DNA of 64,000 nt from Cryptomeria japonica (taxonomy: Eukaryota > Streptophyta > Pinopsida > Cupressales > Cupressaceae), in NCBI RefSeq assembly GCF_030272615.1, contig NC_081409.1, positions 474,540,573-474,604,572 of the forward strand. The letters are read 5' to 3'. Positions 1 to 12,285 of the stretch are shown one piece after another. The position numbers were made by a program, and so were the translations under genes. The notes beneath the pieces were generated by a model. That model ran no database searches. It saw nothing but the letters and a program-made list of their open reading frames with translations, and was not told the DNA's origin. The number at the start of each line of letters is the position of its first letter. The first letter of the stretch is position 1.

Positions 1-356
1 TGTACCATTTCTCCTTGAAGTTATAATAATATATATAAATATATATGTATATCTATGTATTTATATATATACATATATATAAAAGAATATATAACTACAT
101 CTAGGGTTACAAGGAGTTGTTGTATAAAAATATTATCATATTCAAAGTCTATGGGGGTGAATACTCTGTTCAAATTTCGAATAGGGTTTCCCTCATTTTT
201 TTTATTTTATAATAAAATAATTAAACCCTAACTTTTTAGACATAACCCACACATGTTTATTCTTTTTTATATTATTCATGTGTGTTTTTCCCTAACCCGA
301 AAATTGGGTTAGGGCATGTGTGTGTGTGTGTGTGTTCTATATTTTTTTTTGTGCAG

Positions 357-690
357 GTCTGTGAAGGGAGCGATAGCCATGGGATGCCACAGAGGCTGCG
401 ATTTTTGCAGAGGGCCAAGATTTTATGGGGGGGGACCGTGGGGGCTTACAGACTACTATAGTGGCGCCTAGGCACCACTGCGGGTCGCGTCGCGCAACGG
501 TGTTGCGACGTCTCTGTGGGACGCGGCCAGCAGTGGCGGCCAAGGCCGCCCCTGCGGTCCACGGCCCGCAGTGGTGCCACAGGTGCCTCTATGTGCCTTA
601 GCCCACAGTGGCGCCTCGACGCCTCTGTTGGTTGCGGCCCACAGGGTTCCCATGCCGCCCAGGCCTCCCTCCCGGGGAGGGTTTTCAACG
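357..690. other. GC-rich island inside chromovirus 3' LTR
   Basis: About 330 bp of GC- and CpG-rich sequence sits inside otherwise AT-rich LTR. It is bounded by a T tract ending in GTGCAG on the left and by T/A tracts on the right. Inside it, short direct units built on CAGTGGCGCC recur. Short ORFs cross it on both strands but have no recognisable domain and differ in frame between the two LTR copies. It could be LTR regulatory sequence, an expanded minisatellite or a captured fragment. Confidence 0.6.
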
Positions 691-760
691 AAGCCTTTTT
701 TTTCAATAAAAATTTTTGTTAAATTTTTTTTGTTTTTTTAAAAATAAATTCGAACACTTA

Positions 761-763
<3 letters not shown>

Positions 764-851
<88 letters not shown>

Positions 852-878
852 ATACATATATATATATATATAATTTTA

Positions 879-919
<41 letters not shown>
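764..919. repeat. (AT)n microsatellite
   Basis: Nearly pure TA dinucleotide runs with short interruptions. The matching point in the other LTR (about 10207-10226) has a much shorter run, so the repeat expanded or slipped after insertion. The Tyr/Ile-only ORFs over it are not genes. Confidence 0.95.
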
Positions 920-924
<5 letters not shown>

Positions 925-3889
925 TGGGGTTTTGAGAGATTTCATATAAGATTTCTAGACTGAGTAATATATATATATATATGCACACACTTAAGCATTC
1001 TATATTATCTTTTTTTTTTTTTTTTTCAACTTTATATACAGTGCATAAAACTAATAAAATAATGACAGCATGTCATTGATGCAAATATTCTTTTTTTTAT
1101 AATGCTAATATCTAGACTTTAAATTCTGCCTTATCCTATTTTTTGTATAAAGCATTCTGTAAATTTTTGTTTAAAAGGAACACTAATAGCAAGTTTTCTA
1201 AACAAATAGATTTAAGATAATGCATTGTATCTTTCTTTTGACAACTAGTTGCTAACTTTAGAGATAGGAAATAAAATCTAGATTTTTTTTCTTTGCAGTA
1301 ATTAAAATGACAAAATGTAATAAATCAGATATATTTTCTGTTAGTAAATGAAATGACAGAATGTAGTAAATTCTAACAGCAACCACTTTAGCTGAGGAAA
1401 CATTAAAATCTACTTAGAGGTAGGCATGTCAACCCTATTTAACCATTTATTGAATTTGAATCTATCTCACATAGGCCTAAATGCTTGCTTTTCCTATTTC
1501 CAAAATTTCATTTTGCATGAAGGAATAAAATGAACTTTTATATTTCAATATAACAAGAATGCATCAAAACATCATTTTAGTAACTATGGGGACTTAATAA
1601 AATAATATACATTTCAGTTTGCAAAAGTAACTTGATAGAATAAAGCACTTCTTAATAGCATATTTAGAATAGGATGTAGATTACATTTCAAATGGGTATG
1701 AAACCCAACTAGACTTTCTTTTGAATGAGGACTTGAATATAAAATGGATACATTTTTTTTTGAAAAATAAATACAACATTTTAGCTTTCCTTTACATAGC
1801 TACAACATAAATACATCATCTTCTTTCCTAATCTCTCCTGCAACTCAAGTAAAAAAAACCAACAACTTATATCTTTCTTTTTCCTTCCCATCCCAAGCAA
1901 CCTACAAATAAAAAATAAGGCTTGACCATGGAGTGCTCACCTCCCAGCCTAGGCTTACTAGAAGCCACCCCTGAGCTTAGAGAACCAAGCACTAGATGGG
2001 CTACACACATACAACCACAACAAGCAAGGGATAAACACACAACAAACAATTTTCCCAACCAAGGCTACACTTCACCACAACTTGTGATGATTTTCCAAGG
2101 GTGGAAGTGGACCAAATACCATTGGGGAGACTGCAAGCATGGAACATCTCAAGCCACCTCATGGCAACCAAATACAACATGAGTACACCCCCACATCCTT
2201 ATGCCCCCCCAAAGGCATATAAGCCATATCATCTCTCCTTATGACCCCCAAATGCATAAACAAGGCTATGCAGCAAGGGTCACAAAAGAACACCCTTGAG
2301 ATCACTCTCCATAAAGGAGAGCCTCTCACCCAAGGCTATCAAACATCTTCCACCCCAAGACCATCCTACTCTCCCAAGAGTAGAAGGCCTTGGACACTCC
2401 CCATACAAGAAAAAAACATAAAAAGAACAAAGGGAAAAAATCATATTTTCTCTCACAAAGTAAAATACATATAAACAAATCTTTCATACAAGCATTTCTT
2501 CAAACATGCATATACAACATAAACAAAAAGAGAGTAAGAACCAACCTTAATCTGCCCAAAGGTTTTGATAGATCTAGTTGGGGATGAGTAGCCCAAATCC
2601 ACACAATCTCTTCACCAACACTTGCCCAAAATTCTATCCTACAACTATTCTTCAAAATTGCATAATCTCCAACAATGGAGAGTGGGTGATTAACTCACTA
2701 AGTCCTTAATCCTTGCCTAAGAAGGCCTCTCTCACTCTTCCCAACCCCTTGGGTAGAGTGAGAGTTCCCATTGGTTGGTCTTCCCAACCTCTTACATGTT
2801 GCTAAAATTGGAAAGAGAAAAGGTAAGAGAGGATGGTGAAGAGAGTCTGACATCAAAAGGGAAGGTTGTCTATCCTAGGTGGAACCTTCTAAGTTGAATT
2901 TTCGCTCACCTTGGAAAAACCACTTTTTGAGGTGACTAAACAGTCACATGGGAGTATTCACATGTTTAAAAACACCCCTAACCCATAGGTATACCCTTTG
3001 GACCTTTGGAAAAGCCCTAAAACTAATCCTAGGACTCCATTTGACCCCTTAGAAACCCAACTGAAGTTAACCTACGGGTCAAACCTGAGTTGACCACTCC
3101 CAAGACTCCCTACCAATACAAATTTGGGACCACACTCAAATGTTTGGAATGGGCTTTGGTAGAAACAAACTCCCTCCAAGAGACAAGTCAAAATCAATGA
3201 CACTAATCAGCACATGTGTCAAGTGACACAATAAAATACATTATAAAAATTACACATGGAATTTGTCTCTTGTTGGATTTACACAAATTAATAAAATCAA
3301 TTTAACACGCATGCATCATTTACTTTCACAAATAAAATACGATACAAACGGGGTGTTTTCTCTCCAAATAGACGACCCCTGGCTTTACAAACGTACATAG
3401 GTCTAGGTTTGGTTCTCCATAATATTTCCATGGTCACATGGATAATTTTCTTGTGCATCTCAATTTAAACATTAGTAATTCCAAATAACCATATATATAT
3501 TATTAAACAAATGAATTTGAATACACATCAAACACTCATACAATTGACAGTAATAAATCAATATCTCATATATCCCAATTGATCCACATAAGCAATTATC
3601 ATAATCCTCAGAATTTGATCCATTCGTAATATAAGCATCCTATTTCTATCATCATAATGTCCTGCAAATCCAATAATGACATACATCATCTCAAAGTAAT
3701 TCTATCCTAGCATCATATAAAGTTTCATATCCATAATGCATAAATATGAAGCATCAATATACATCAATGTTATCCAAATCATGGAATCATATAAGTTCTA
3801 AATCCTTAATGCATAAAAATAAATCATCCATAATAGTCTCATCATGAAAATAACAGAAATGCCAGGATGAGTCGGGGTAGGGCCTCACA

Positions 3890-3903
3890 CCCTCCCCCTC
3901 TAG
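3890..3903 (-). other. Polypurine tract of chromovirus
   Basis: The plus strand reads a C/T-rich stretch right after the LTR terminus, so the minus strand is a purine run (GAGGGGGAGGG) abutting the 3' LTR start TGTGAGG. This is the expected plus-strand priming site. It also overlaps the end of the chromodomain ORF. Confidence 0.85.
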
Positions 3904-4109
3904 GCATGAACTTCCTCCTGGAGTTCATAAAAAAGGTGGGGATACTGAGATCTCATATGTGTTGCATCCTCCCATGAAGTTGTAACCTCATCATAGCAAT
4001 CCCACTGAACCTTAACCTGGTCCAGCTCTTGTCCTCGAAGGGCCAGTGTCTGGCATGCCAAAATGTGAATGGGCTCCAAAGCTAGCTGCCCGTCTGACTC
4101 CACCTGCAA
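3903..4109 (-). pseudogene. Chromodomain at the C-terminus of chromovirus integrase
   Basis: This is the last 68 codons of pol, reading on to the stop next to the polypurine tract. It has the chromodomain spacing of chromoviruses: EPIHIL, then LRGQEL, then VKVQW, then a SWEDATHMR segment and the terminal YPHLF. In the family this domain directs integration to heterochromatin. One aromatic-cage position seems altered (WDCYDEVTTSW where family members have an acidic/EATW segment), so activity is uncertain. An in-frame stop separates it from the integrase core upstream. Confidence 0.85.
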
Positions 4110-4119
4110 GGCATCCCAA

Positions 4120-5429
4120 TCTAGAATATGAGACTCATCATATATATATTACCTCAAAACTGAAACATGAAACACATCATGGATGCGCGACAGGCTAGGT
4201 GGCAATGCTAAAGGATAGGCAACTGGTCCTATCCTCTCAAGGATCTCAAATGGTCCTACAAATTGAGGTGCGAGCTTAGAACCCTTTCCATAATGGATTG
4301 GACTCTTATGCAGTCACACTCTCAAGAAGACTCTGTCTCCAACCAAGTAGCTATGATCTATCCTCTTTGCATCTGCATACTTCTTCTATCTATCCTATGC
4401 CTCTCTAAGACGCTACCTAATCAAATCCACCTGCTGCTCCATATCCTCAACTATCTCAGGACCAATAGCAACTTTGTTCTCTATGCGGTCCCAACTCAAC
4501 GGTGTCCTATAAGGCCTGCCATATAATGCCTGATAGGGTGGCATCCCCAAAGATGTGTGATGCCCATTGTTATAGGCAAACTCCACTAAGGGAAGGTACT
4601 CTTCCCATTTGGTCTGGTGATCCATGACGTACATGCAAAGCATATCCTATAACACCTAATTAACCCTCTCTCTCTGACTATCCATTTCTGGATGATAGGC
4701 TATATTGAAATTGAGCTTGGTACCCATAGCTACCTATAATGCCTTCCAAAAAGAAGAAGTGAAGAGGATATCCCTGTCAGAAATAATCTTGCATCGAATG
4801 CCATGAAGTCTGACAATGTCTCTCAAGAACACCTGTGCTACTGCTGGTGCTATGAAGGTAGTCCGAACTAGTGAAAAGTAGGCCACTTTGGTCAACTTGT
4901 CAATCGTCACCAAGATGGCATCATGGCGACAAGATGACATAGGGAGACCAATAATGAAATCCATGGATATAATATCCCACTTCCACTCTGGTATAGCATG
5001 AGCTTGGAGCAACCCACCTGGATGGCAGTACTCCGCCTTGACTCTCTGACACTCGAGGCATCAGGCTACTAACTTAGCAATAAGCTGCCGCATTCCTGGC
5101 CAATGATATAATTGCCTCAAGTCTGCATGCATCTTCTTAACTCTGAGATGTGCTGCATAGGGAGCTCTATGAGCCTCTGTGATAATGAACTCCCGCAATC
5201 CCCTGGAAGAAGGTACATAGATGTGTCCTTTATGGTGTAATAATCCACCGGACTCTAAGGAATAATCCACATATTTCCCTTCTAAAGTTTCCTGAGATCG
5301 TATGGCCTGGCAAACCTCTAAATACCATCCATTCTCTTGCAACTGCTGCATTATCTGATCTCTCAAATCTATGCCCATAGATATGGTGTATACCTCGTGA
5401 CGTCTCCTACTCAAAGCATCTGCAACTAC
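4120..5429 (-). pseudogene. Chromovirus integrase (zinc finger and DDE core), broken
   Basis: The zinc-binding region is at about 5060-5200 (YHWPGM, then CLEC for the last two cysteines). The catalytic core follows: first Asp in MDFIIGLP near 4970, second in IISDRD near 4785, and the Glu in the QRERVN block near 4690. The expected FAYNNGHHTS motif is near 4590. In-frame stops occur at 5061 (TGA, before CLEC), 4734 (TAG), and two TAG codons near 4667-4680. The family has Gln at most of these, so C-to-T changes explain them. Frame continues through all of them without a clear frameshift. Confidence 0.88.
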
Positions 5430-6779
5430 GTTTTCTTTCCCTTTGATGTAGTGAACGTCAAAATCATACTCGCACAAGAATTCCATCCATCTTCTTTGAT
5501 GTGTATTAAGATTTAGCTGAGTGAATATGTACTAAAGGATCTGATGGTCTGAATGTAGCTCAAAATGATGACCCAAAAGGAAGTGTCTCCACCTCACAAG
5601 TGCATGCACTACTACTGCAAGCTCAAGGTCATGAGTAGGGTAATTAAGCTCATGAGTCTTAAGTTTCCTAGACTCAGAAGCTATAGCTCTACCATCCTGC
5701 ATAAGGACTGCTCCTAAATACTCTAGGAAAGCATCTATGCAAACCATGAAGTCAGCTGAGGGATCTGGCACTACAAGGATATGTGCGCTAGTAAGTGCCT
5801 TCTTAAGTTCCTGAAAGGCCTTCTCGCACTTCTCTGTCCACTCAAATCTCTTCCCTTTATGCTGAAGAGAAGTGATAGGATGTGCGACTCTAGAGAATCC
5901 CTCAAGAAAATGTTGATAATAACCTGCTAAGCCCATGAAGCTCCTGACCTCTATCACACTGGTTGGCACTGGCCAAACCATAATGGCTTTGATCTTTGAT
6001 GGGTCAACTGAGATCCCATCACCGGATATAACATGCCCAAGGTACTTGAGCTCTATTCTAAAGAAAGCACACTTTGACAAACTGCCATACAACTAATTAT
6101 CCCTCAAATGTTGCAAAACCTGTCCCAGGTGCTCCTCATGCTCCTTCTCATCCCGTGAATATATCAATATATCATCAAGAAACACAATCACAAAATGGTC
6201 AAGGAATGTGCGGAATACTTCATTCATGAGACTCATGAAAACAACTCGGGCATTCATAAGACTGAATGGAACCACGGTGAACTCATAGTGGCCATATCTA
6301 GTGCGAAATGCGGTCTTGTGGATATCGCTATCCACTATCCTCAACTGATGGTACCCTGACTTCAGATCAATTTTGGAAAATACTTTGGCACCATGAAGTT
6401 GGTCAAATAAATCATCGATCCTGGGTAAAGGATATCGGTTCTTGATGGTTACTTTGTTCAACTGACGGTAGTCCATGCATAATCAGAGAGATCTGTCCTT
6501 CTTCTTCATGAAGATGATTGGTGCACCCCAAGGAGATACACTAGGATGAATGTGGCCCTTCTCTAGGAGTTCCTCAAGCTGCATCTTGAGCTCATTAAGA
6601 TCATTTGTGGTCATCCTATATGGTTCTCTCAAAATTGGCTCAGCTCCTGGTACAAGGTCTATATGGAAATCAATCTCTCTACAAGACGGCATACCGGGTA
6701 GCTCTGAAGGAAATACGTCTGAAAATCCCTCAAGGATAGGATGGTCATCAATAGATGGTTCCTTTTCATCTTCTTCTTC
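5430..6779 (-). pseudogene. Chromovirus reverse transcriptase and RNase H, broken
   Basis: RT motifs in order: YRQLNK, a [10 protein letters not shown] block, a [10 protein letters not shown] block, and the catalytic FLDD in [10 protein letters not shown] near 6170, all recognisable. The thumb/connection includes KCAFF, YLGHVIS and MGLAGYYQHF. RNase H follows with FMVCIDAF, HDLELAVVVHAL and the VADALSRR end near 5405. Stops are TGA at 6483 (Arg expected), TAG at 6093 (Gln expected before LYGS) and TAG at 5532. Otherwise the frame is continuous. The protein would copy element RNA in virus-like particles if repaired; as it stands it is not translatable. Confidence 0.92.
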
Positions 6780-7361
6780 TCTATCACTAATGGTGATGGC
6801 AAATAACTGGCATCCCTTTTGCATGCTCTGCTTAAGATGCATTGCAGAAATCATACGAAGAGACACGTGTCTCTGAATTCTAGTGATTACTATGGGTGAA
6901 TTGTGATCGTCCTCACACTCGATCTTTTTCAGGTGACAATCCATCTTGGCTCTGTGGGCATAAATCCAATCCATGCCAAGTACAATACCATATGATTCGA
7001 GTGGTGTAACTCTAAGGTCTACTAAGGTGGTGGTATTGCCAATTTGAAGCTGACATCCCCTAACCTTTGTTTCCACTGACACTCTAGCCCCTGAAGCTAA
7101 CTCCACTTCCCAACCGACCTCTTGTCTAATTGCCACTAGCCCGCAACACTCCACAACCAATGGAGATATAAAAAAGTCAGTACCTCCTGAATCAAATAAT
7201 ATAGATACACTGCTACCTCTGATCATACCTGCAACCTCAATAACTGTGGCCTAATGCTCTGCCTGGCAGTTGTCAACCGCTGCGAAGACCCTATGGGACT
7301 TGCCCATATCCCCAACTGTCGGGTCTGATCCTGTCATCCTCTGACTGCCTACCATCTAACC
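6780..7361 (-). pseudogene. Chromovirus aspartic protease
   Basis: The retropepsin-like motif is LFDSGGTDFFIS near 7165-7200, where the family has D-S-G-A-T. The Ala to Gly change next to the catalytic triad is unusual. The later GIVLGMDWIYAHRA block near 6970 is the typical second conserved block of plant chromovirus proteases. It runs in the same frame into the RT leader (PSELPGMP, REIDFHIDLVPG). Upstream codons link it to the gag zinc knuckle. Confidence 0.85.
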
Positions 7362-8665
7362 CTAAGGACACTCTCTCGCCATGTGTCCCATGGCTCCACC
7401 TGTGAAGCAAACACCACGTGCTTGAAACTGCATGCCCTGTGGTCTGGAGAAAGACTATCCCCCTGTTCTGCTAGAACCACTGTACCCACCCCTGGAGGAC
7501 TACTGAGTCCTCGCCGGAGGTGTGTAAGGAACCTAAGATCGCTGATCTCATCTCTGATCCTAAGACTGCCACTGCTTGGGCTTTACGCCCTAATGACTTT
7601 GCGGAGGCCTCTACCTCTAGTTTTGTTGTGACTGCTGCAGAGGAGGGGTTTGGAGAACCCCAATGTGTGTCTATTGTTACCCTTCCAATGGGGTTTCTAA
7701 AATCCGTAAGTCTGGGGTATAGGGTTTCGGTTCTGAGACCGATCTTGCGTGTCTTGAGGTCTGACCTGAATCTCCTCTGCTATCAAGGCCTTTTCCATAG
7801 TAACCCGAAGGCTCCCTGGAGCGACCATCCTCACCGGTCCTGCTATGCCAGCATTCAGCCCTCTGATAAATCGGTTGACGAGAAGCTTCTCATCCTTCAG
7901 GTAGTCCACGTACGGTAAGAGCTCGAAAAAATTGCTCTCATACTGGGTCACTGAAAGACCCTTCTACTGGAGGTCATGGAACTCATCCACCCTACGCTAT
8001 CTATAGTGCTCTGATAAGTACCTCTCCCTGAATCTCTCCGTGAAAATCTCCCGTGTGAGAGTATCTACCACTAAGCCACACTTATATTCCTCCTGTCTCC
8101 ACCATGTGGAGGTCATTCCTCTGAATAGGTGGACTGCTACACGTGCCTTTAGATTGCTCTTGTAGGAGCGCAATGCAAAGCACCTATCCAGGCTCAAAAG
8201 CGATGCCTCTTCTTCTACCCCATCGGTAGATCCCCCAAAAGATGGTGGCTGAAGGCACATAACCTCTCTGATTAGATCCCCTGGATCCCGACGTGCCCGC
8301 TCATAATACACTGGTGCTACTACTGGAGGTGGTGCTGGTAGGTGAACGGACTCGGGCTCATGCCCAGCATGACTCTCTACGGGATTAGGAGGTGGACTCC
8401 TACTCCGTTCCCATTCTACTATTCTATGGCTCCCCGAGTTTTGGTTTTCAACATGATGATCCACTGCCGGAAGCCTATCCTGGACTATGCCAATCAGGTT
8501 CTATAGAGATAATAAGATGTCTCAGTTCGGGTCAACTGGTCGTTCGGGAGGAGCCTCTGGGTTCCCTTCCAGAATCGATTCCTCCCTATCGACCTCTTCA
8601 TGTGCCATGCATTCATGCCTAGGGCCTCTACCACGTTTGCGAGCTTGTCGTGTAGTTGGAGGCAT
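7362..8665 (-). pseudogene. Chromovirus gag
   Basis: I place the start at the ATG at 8665 (MPPTTRQARKRGRG), a basic N-terminus typical of plant chromovirus gag. The retrotransposon gag domain spans about 8260-7700, with RGMTSTWW and FTERFRERYLSEHYR, then a conserved TQYESNFFELLPYVDYLKDE segment. A zinc knuckle near 7372-7415 reads C-F-T-G-G-A-M-G-H-M-A-R-E-C, so the second Cys of CX2CX4HX4C is Gly. A stop lies near 7990 and the frame shifts between the gag domain and the knuckle. The knuckle is followed by TAG at 7362. Confidence 0.85.
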
Positions 8666-8812
8666 CCTTATGAGAAAATAAAATAAAATGAAATAAATAA
8701 ATAATTTTTGGAGGAAAATTTTCATTTAACTAATTAAAAATAAATATAATTTAATTAATTAAATAATTAAAGCAAAATGTAATGGAGAAAGGTTCCTAGT
8801 GTTGGAAACCTT

Positions 8813-8824
8813 GCTCTGATACCA
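8813..8824 (-). other. Primer binding site (tRNA-iMet type)
   Basis: The minus strand reads TGGTATCAGAGC, three bases after the LTR end (CGACA). It is a perfect 12-base match to the usual plant initiator-Met tRNA primer site and fixes the 5' LTR end at 8828. Confidence 0.93.
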
Positions 8825-8827
8825 AAA

Positions 8828-11800
8828 TGTCGTGCCCAAACTTTTGGGCACAAACGAAATAATAATTTTTTTTTCAACTTAACCTAAATTTACTAAATAA
8901 CGCATTATCAAGTCCTGTCTTAACTAAGTTTGGTTTTCTTTTCAACTAATAGAAATCTATACATTAGATCGAGCAAGCGAGATGATCCTAATTGGATGCG
9001 GAGTATTAATTCTCCAAAGAATTATTATTATCCCACCAAATAATAAATAATAATAATTTCGTTTAAACAATAATCTCTAAATAAATTTGCAAGAGATATT
9101 ATTAATCGCAATTATCCTATTAATCGCCTAGGGACTAGATTAATTAGCCCTAGCTCTTAGTGTTATAAACCTATTATTTATTTTAACAATAATTATAATT
9201 TGCCTAAAATTTCACTCTAGGGTCGATAAAACCCCTAGTGAAATTGTGCTATAAAATTTTATTAAAGTTGGCCAATAAAATTTATCTTCTAAGGCTAATT
9301 GTTTCCGAAGCATTTATTTTTATATCCCCAAAAGATCAAACCCAAAAAGGGTTCTAAATCTAGCTTTTAATTAAAGCCCTAAGACAAACTCTACTTAATA
9401 ACAAAAGTAAATCCACTATTTGAATAAATATTCCAATTAAAGTCTAAATTTATAAGTCATTTTTATATATGTGACTACATATATAACTATGTACTATTTC
9501 TCCTTGAAGTTATAATAATATATATAAATATATATGTATATCTATGTATTTATATATATACATATATATAAAAGAATATCTAACTACATCTAGGGTTACA
9601 AGGAGTTGTTGTATAAAAATATTATCATATTCAAAGTCTATGGGGGGGAATACCCTGTTCAAATTCCAAATAGGGTTTCCCCTATTTTATTTTATTTTAT
9701 AATAAAATAATTAAACGCTAACTTTTTAGACATAACCCACACATGTTTATTTTTTTTTATATTATTCATGTGTGTTTTGCCCTAACCGGAAAATTGGGTT
9801 AGGGCATGTGTGTGTGTGTGTGTTCTATATTTTTTTTTATGCAGGTCTATGAAGGAAGCGGCGGCCATGGGATGCCACAGAGGCTGCTATTTTCGCAGAG
9901 GGCCAAGAGTTTATTTGGGGGGACCGCGGGGGTTTACAAACCACCGCAGTGGCACCTAGGCACCACTGCGAGTCGCGCCACGCAGCGGCGTCTCAGTGGG
10001 ACGCGGCCCACAGTGGCGGCCAAGGCCGTCCCTGCGGTCCACGACTTGCAGCGGCGCCGTGGGCGCCTCTGTGTGCCTTAGCCCACAGGGTTCCCGTGCC
10101 GCCCAGGCCTCCTACCTGGGGAGGGTTTTCAACGCAGCCTTTTTTTTCAATAAAATTTTTTGTTAAATTTTTTTTTTTTTTTTAAAGAAATTCGAACACT
10201 TAGTTTTATATATATATATATATATAAGTATATGTGTGTATATATATATGCACACACTTAAGCATTCTGTATTATCTTTTTTTTTCTTTTTTTTCAACTT
10301 TATATACAGTGTAGAAAACTAATAAAATAATGACAGCATGTCATTGATGCAAATATTCTTTTTTTGTAATGCTAATATCTAGACTTTAAATTCTGCCTTA
10401 TCCTTTTTTTTGTATAAAGCATTCTGTAAATTTTTATTTAAAAGGAACACTAACAGCAAGTTTTCTAAGCAAATAGATTTAAGATAATGCATTGTATCTT
10501 TCTTTTGACAACTAGTTGCTAACTTTAGAGATAGGAAATAAAATCTAGATTTTTTTTTTTGGCAGTAATTAAAATGACAAAATGTAATAAATCAGATATA
10601 TTTTCTGCTAGTAAATGAAATGATAGAATGTAGTAAATTCTAACAACAACCACTTTAGCTGAGGAAACATTAAAATCTACTTAGAGGTAGGCATATTAAC
10701 CCTATTTAACCATTTATTGAATTTGAATCTATCTCACATAGGCCTAAATGCTTGCTTTTCCTATTTCCAAAATTTCATTTTGCATGAAGGAATAAAATGA
10801 ACTTTTATATTTCAATTTAACAAGAATGCATCAAAACATCATTTTAGTAACTATGGGGACATATAAACAACTCTTCCATACAAGCATTTCTTCAAACATG
10901 CATATACAACATAAACAAAAAGAGAGTAAGAACCAACCTTAATCTGCCCAAAGGTTTTGATAGATCTAGTTGGGGATGAGTAGCCCAAATCCACACAATC
11001 TCTTCACCAACACTTGCCCAAAATTCTATCCTACAACTATTCTTCAAAATTGCATAATCTCCAACAATGGAGAGTGGGTGATTAACTCACTAAGTCCCTA
11101 ATCCTTGCCTAAGAAGGCCTCTCTCACTCTTCCCAACCTCTTGGGTAGAGTGAGAGTTCCCATTGGTTGGTCTTCCCAACCTCTTACATGTTGCTAAAAT
11201 TGGAAAGAGAAAAGGTAAGAGAGGATGGGGAAGAGAGTCTGACATCAAAAGGGAAGGTTGTCTATCCTAGGTGGAACCTTCTAAGTTGAATTTTCGCTCA
11301 CCTTGGAAAAACTCCTTTTTGAGATGACTAAACAGTCACATGGGAGTAGTCACATGTTTAAAAACACCCCTAACCCATAGGTATACCCTTTGGACCTTTG
11401 GAAAATCCCTAAAACTAACCCTAGGAGTCCATTTGACCCCTTAGAAACCCAACTGAAGTTAACCTACGGGTCAAACCTAAGTTGACCACTCCCAAGAATC
11501 TCTACCCAAGGCAAATTTGGGACCACACTCAAATGTTTGGAATGGGCTTTGGTAGAAACAAACTCCCTCCAAGAGACAAGTCAAAATCAATGACACTAAT
11601 CAGCACATGTGTCAAGTGACACAATAAAATACATTATAAAAATTACACATGGAATTTGTCTCTTGTTGGATTTACACAAATTAATAAAATCAATTTAACA
11701 CACATGCATCATTTACTTTCACAAATAAAATATGATACAAACGGGGTGTTGTCTCTCCAAATAGACAACCCCTGGCTTTACAAACGTACATAGGTCTAGG

Positions 11801-12285
11801 TTTGGTTCTCCATAATATTTCCATGGTCACATGGATAATTTTCCTGCGCATCTCAATTTACACATTAGTAATTCTAAATAACCACATATATATTATTAAA
11901 CACATGAATTTGAATACACATCAAAGACTCATACAATTGACAGTAATAAATCAATATCTCATATATCCCAATTGATCCACATAAGCAATTATCATAATCC
12001 TCGGAATTTGATCCATTCATAATATAAGCATGCTATTTCTATCATCATAATGAAGTCCTGCAAATCCAATAATGACATACATCATCTCAAAGTAATTCTA
12101 TCCTAGCATCATATAAAGTTTCATATCCATAATGCATAAAAATGAAGCATCAATATACATCAATGTTATCCAAATCATGGAATCATATAAGTTCTAAATC
12201 TGTAATGCATAAAAATAAAGCATCCATAATAGTCTCATCATAAAAATAATTGAAATGCCAGCATGAGTCGGGGTAGGGCCTCACA
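8828..12285 (-). repeat. 5' LTR of chromovirus
   Basis: About 3.46 kb, starting TGTCGTG and ending CTCACA on the plus strand, so TG...CA on both strands. It is nearly identical to 1-3889 over the shared part but lacks an 875-bp block at the junction near 10860. It includes a GC-rich island at about 9848-10140 and a short TG repeat near 9807-9822. Confidence 0.93.
9848..10140. other. GC-rich island inside chromovirus 5' LTR
   Basis: This is the counterpart of 357-690 but shorter, missing one unit of about 36 bp. The T tract ending in ATGCAG on its left and the CCGCCCAGGCCTCC block on its right are conserved. The two copies differ at several CpG positions. Confidence 0.6.

Larger units (their letters stand above)
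1..3889 (-). repeat. 3' LTR of chromovirus (partial)
   Basis: Position 1 onward matches 9491 onward, and the match ends with the shared terminus ...CTCACA at 3889 and 12285. The part equivalent to 8828-9490 lies outside the window. Compared with the other LTR it carries an extra block at 1594-2468, a longer AT microsatellite near 764-919, and an extra GC-rich unit of about 36 bp near 610-645. On the minus strand the LTR begins TGTGAGG, the standard TG start. Confidence 0.92.
1..12285 (-). mobile_element. Ty3/gypsy chromovirus, 3' LTR truncated by window
   Basis: This is a complete retrotransposon plan on the minus strand. The 5' LTR is at 8828-12285, the primer binding site at 8813-8824, gag-pol at 3903-8665, the polypurine tract just right of 3889, and the 3' LTR at 1-3889 runs off the window. 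Domain order is gag, protease, RT, RNase H, integrase, chromodomain, which defines a chromovirus. Long LTRs plus a C-terminal chromodomain suggest the Tekay/Del branch (inference). The LTRs look only a few percent diverged by eye, yet the ORF has several stops, so it is not coding-competent. It interrupts an older element at 12286; the other flank lies before the window. Confidence 0.93.

Noticed and set aside
716-988. ORFs of alternating Tyr and Ile on both strands
   Set aside because: They are translations of the AT microsatellite.
6550-8681. Plus-strand ORFs across the chromovirus pol and gag (for example 6550-6876, 7520-7918, 8392-8622)
   Set aside because: They are antisense to clearly conserved protease and gag codons and have no domain.
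8813-8824. Possible tRNA gene fragments at TGGTATCAGAGC sites (also 14357, 15900, 37778, 59073)
   Set aside because: They are 12-14 base primer binding sites beside LTR ends; no tRNA body or cloverleaf surrounds them.
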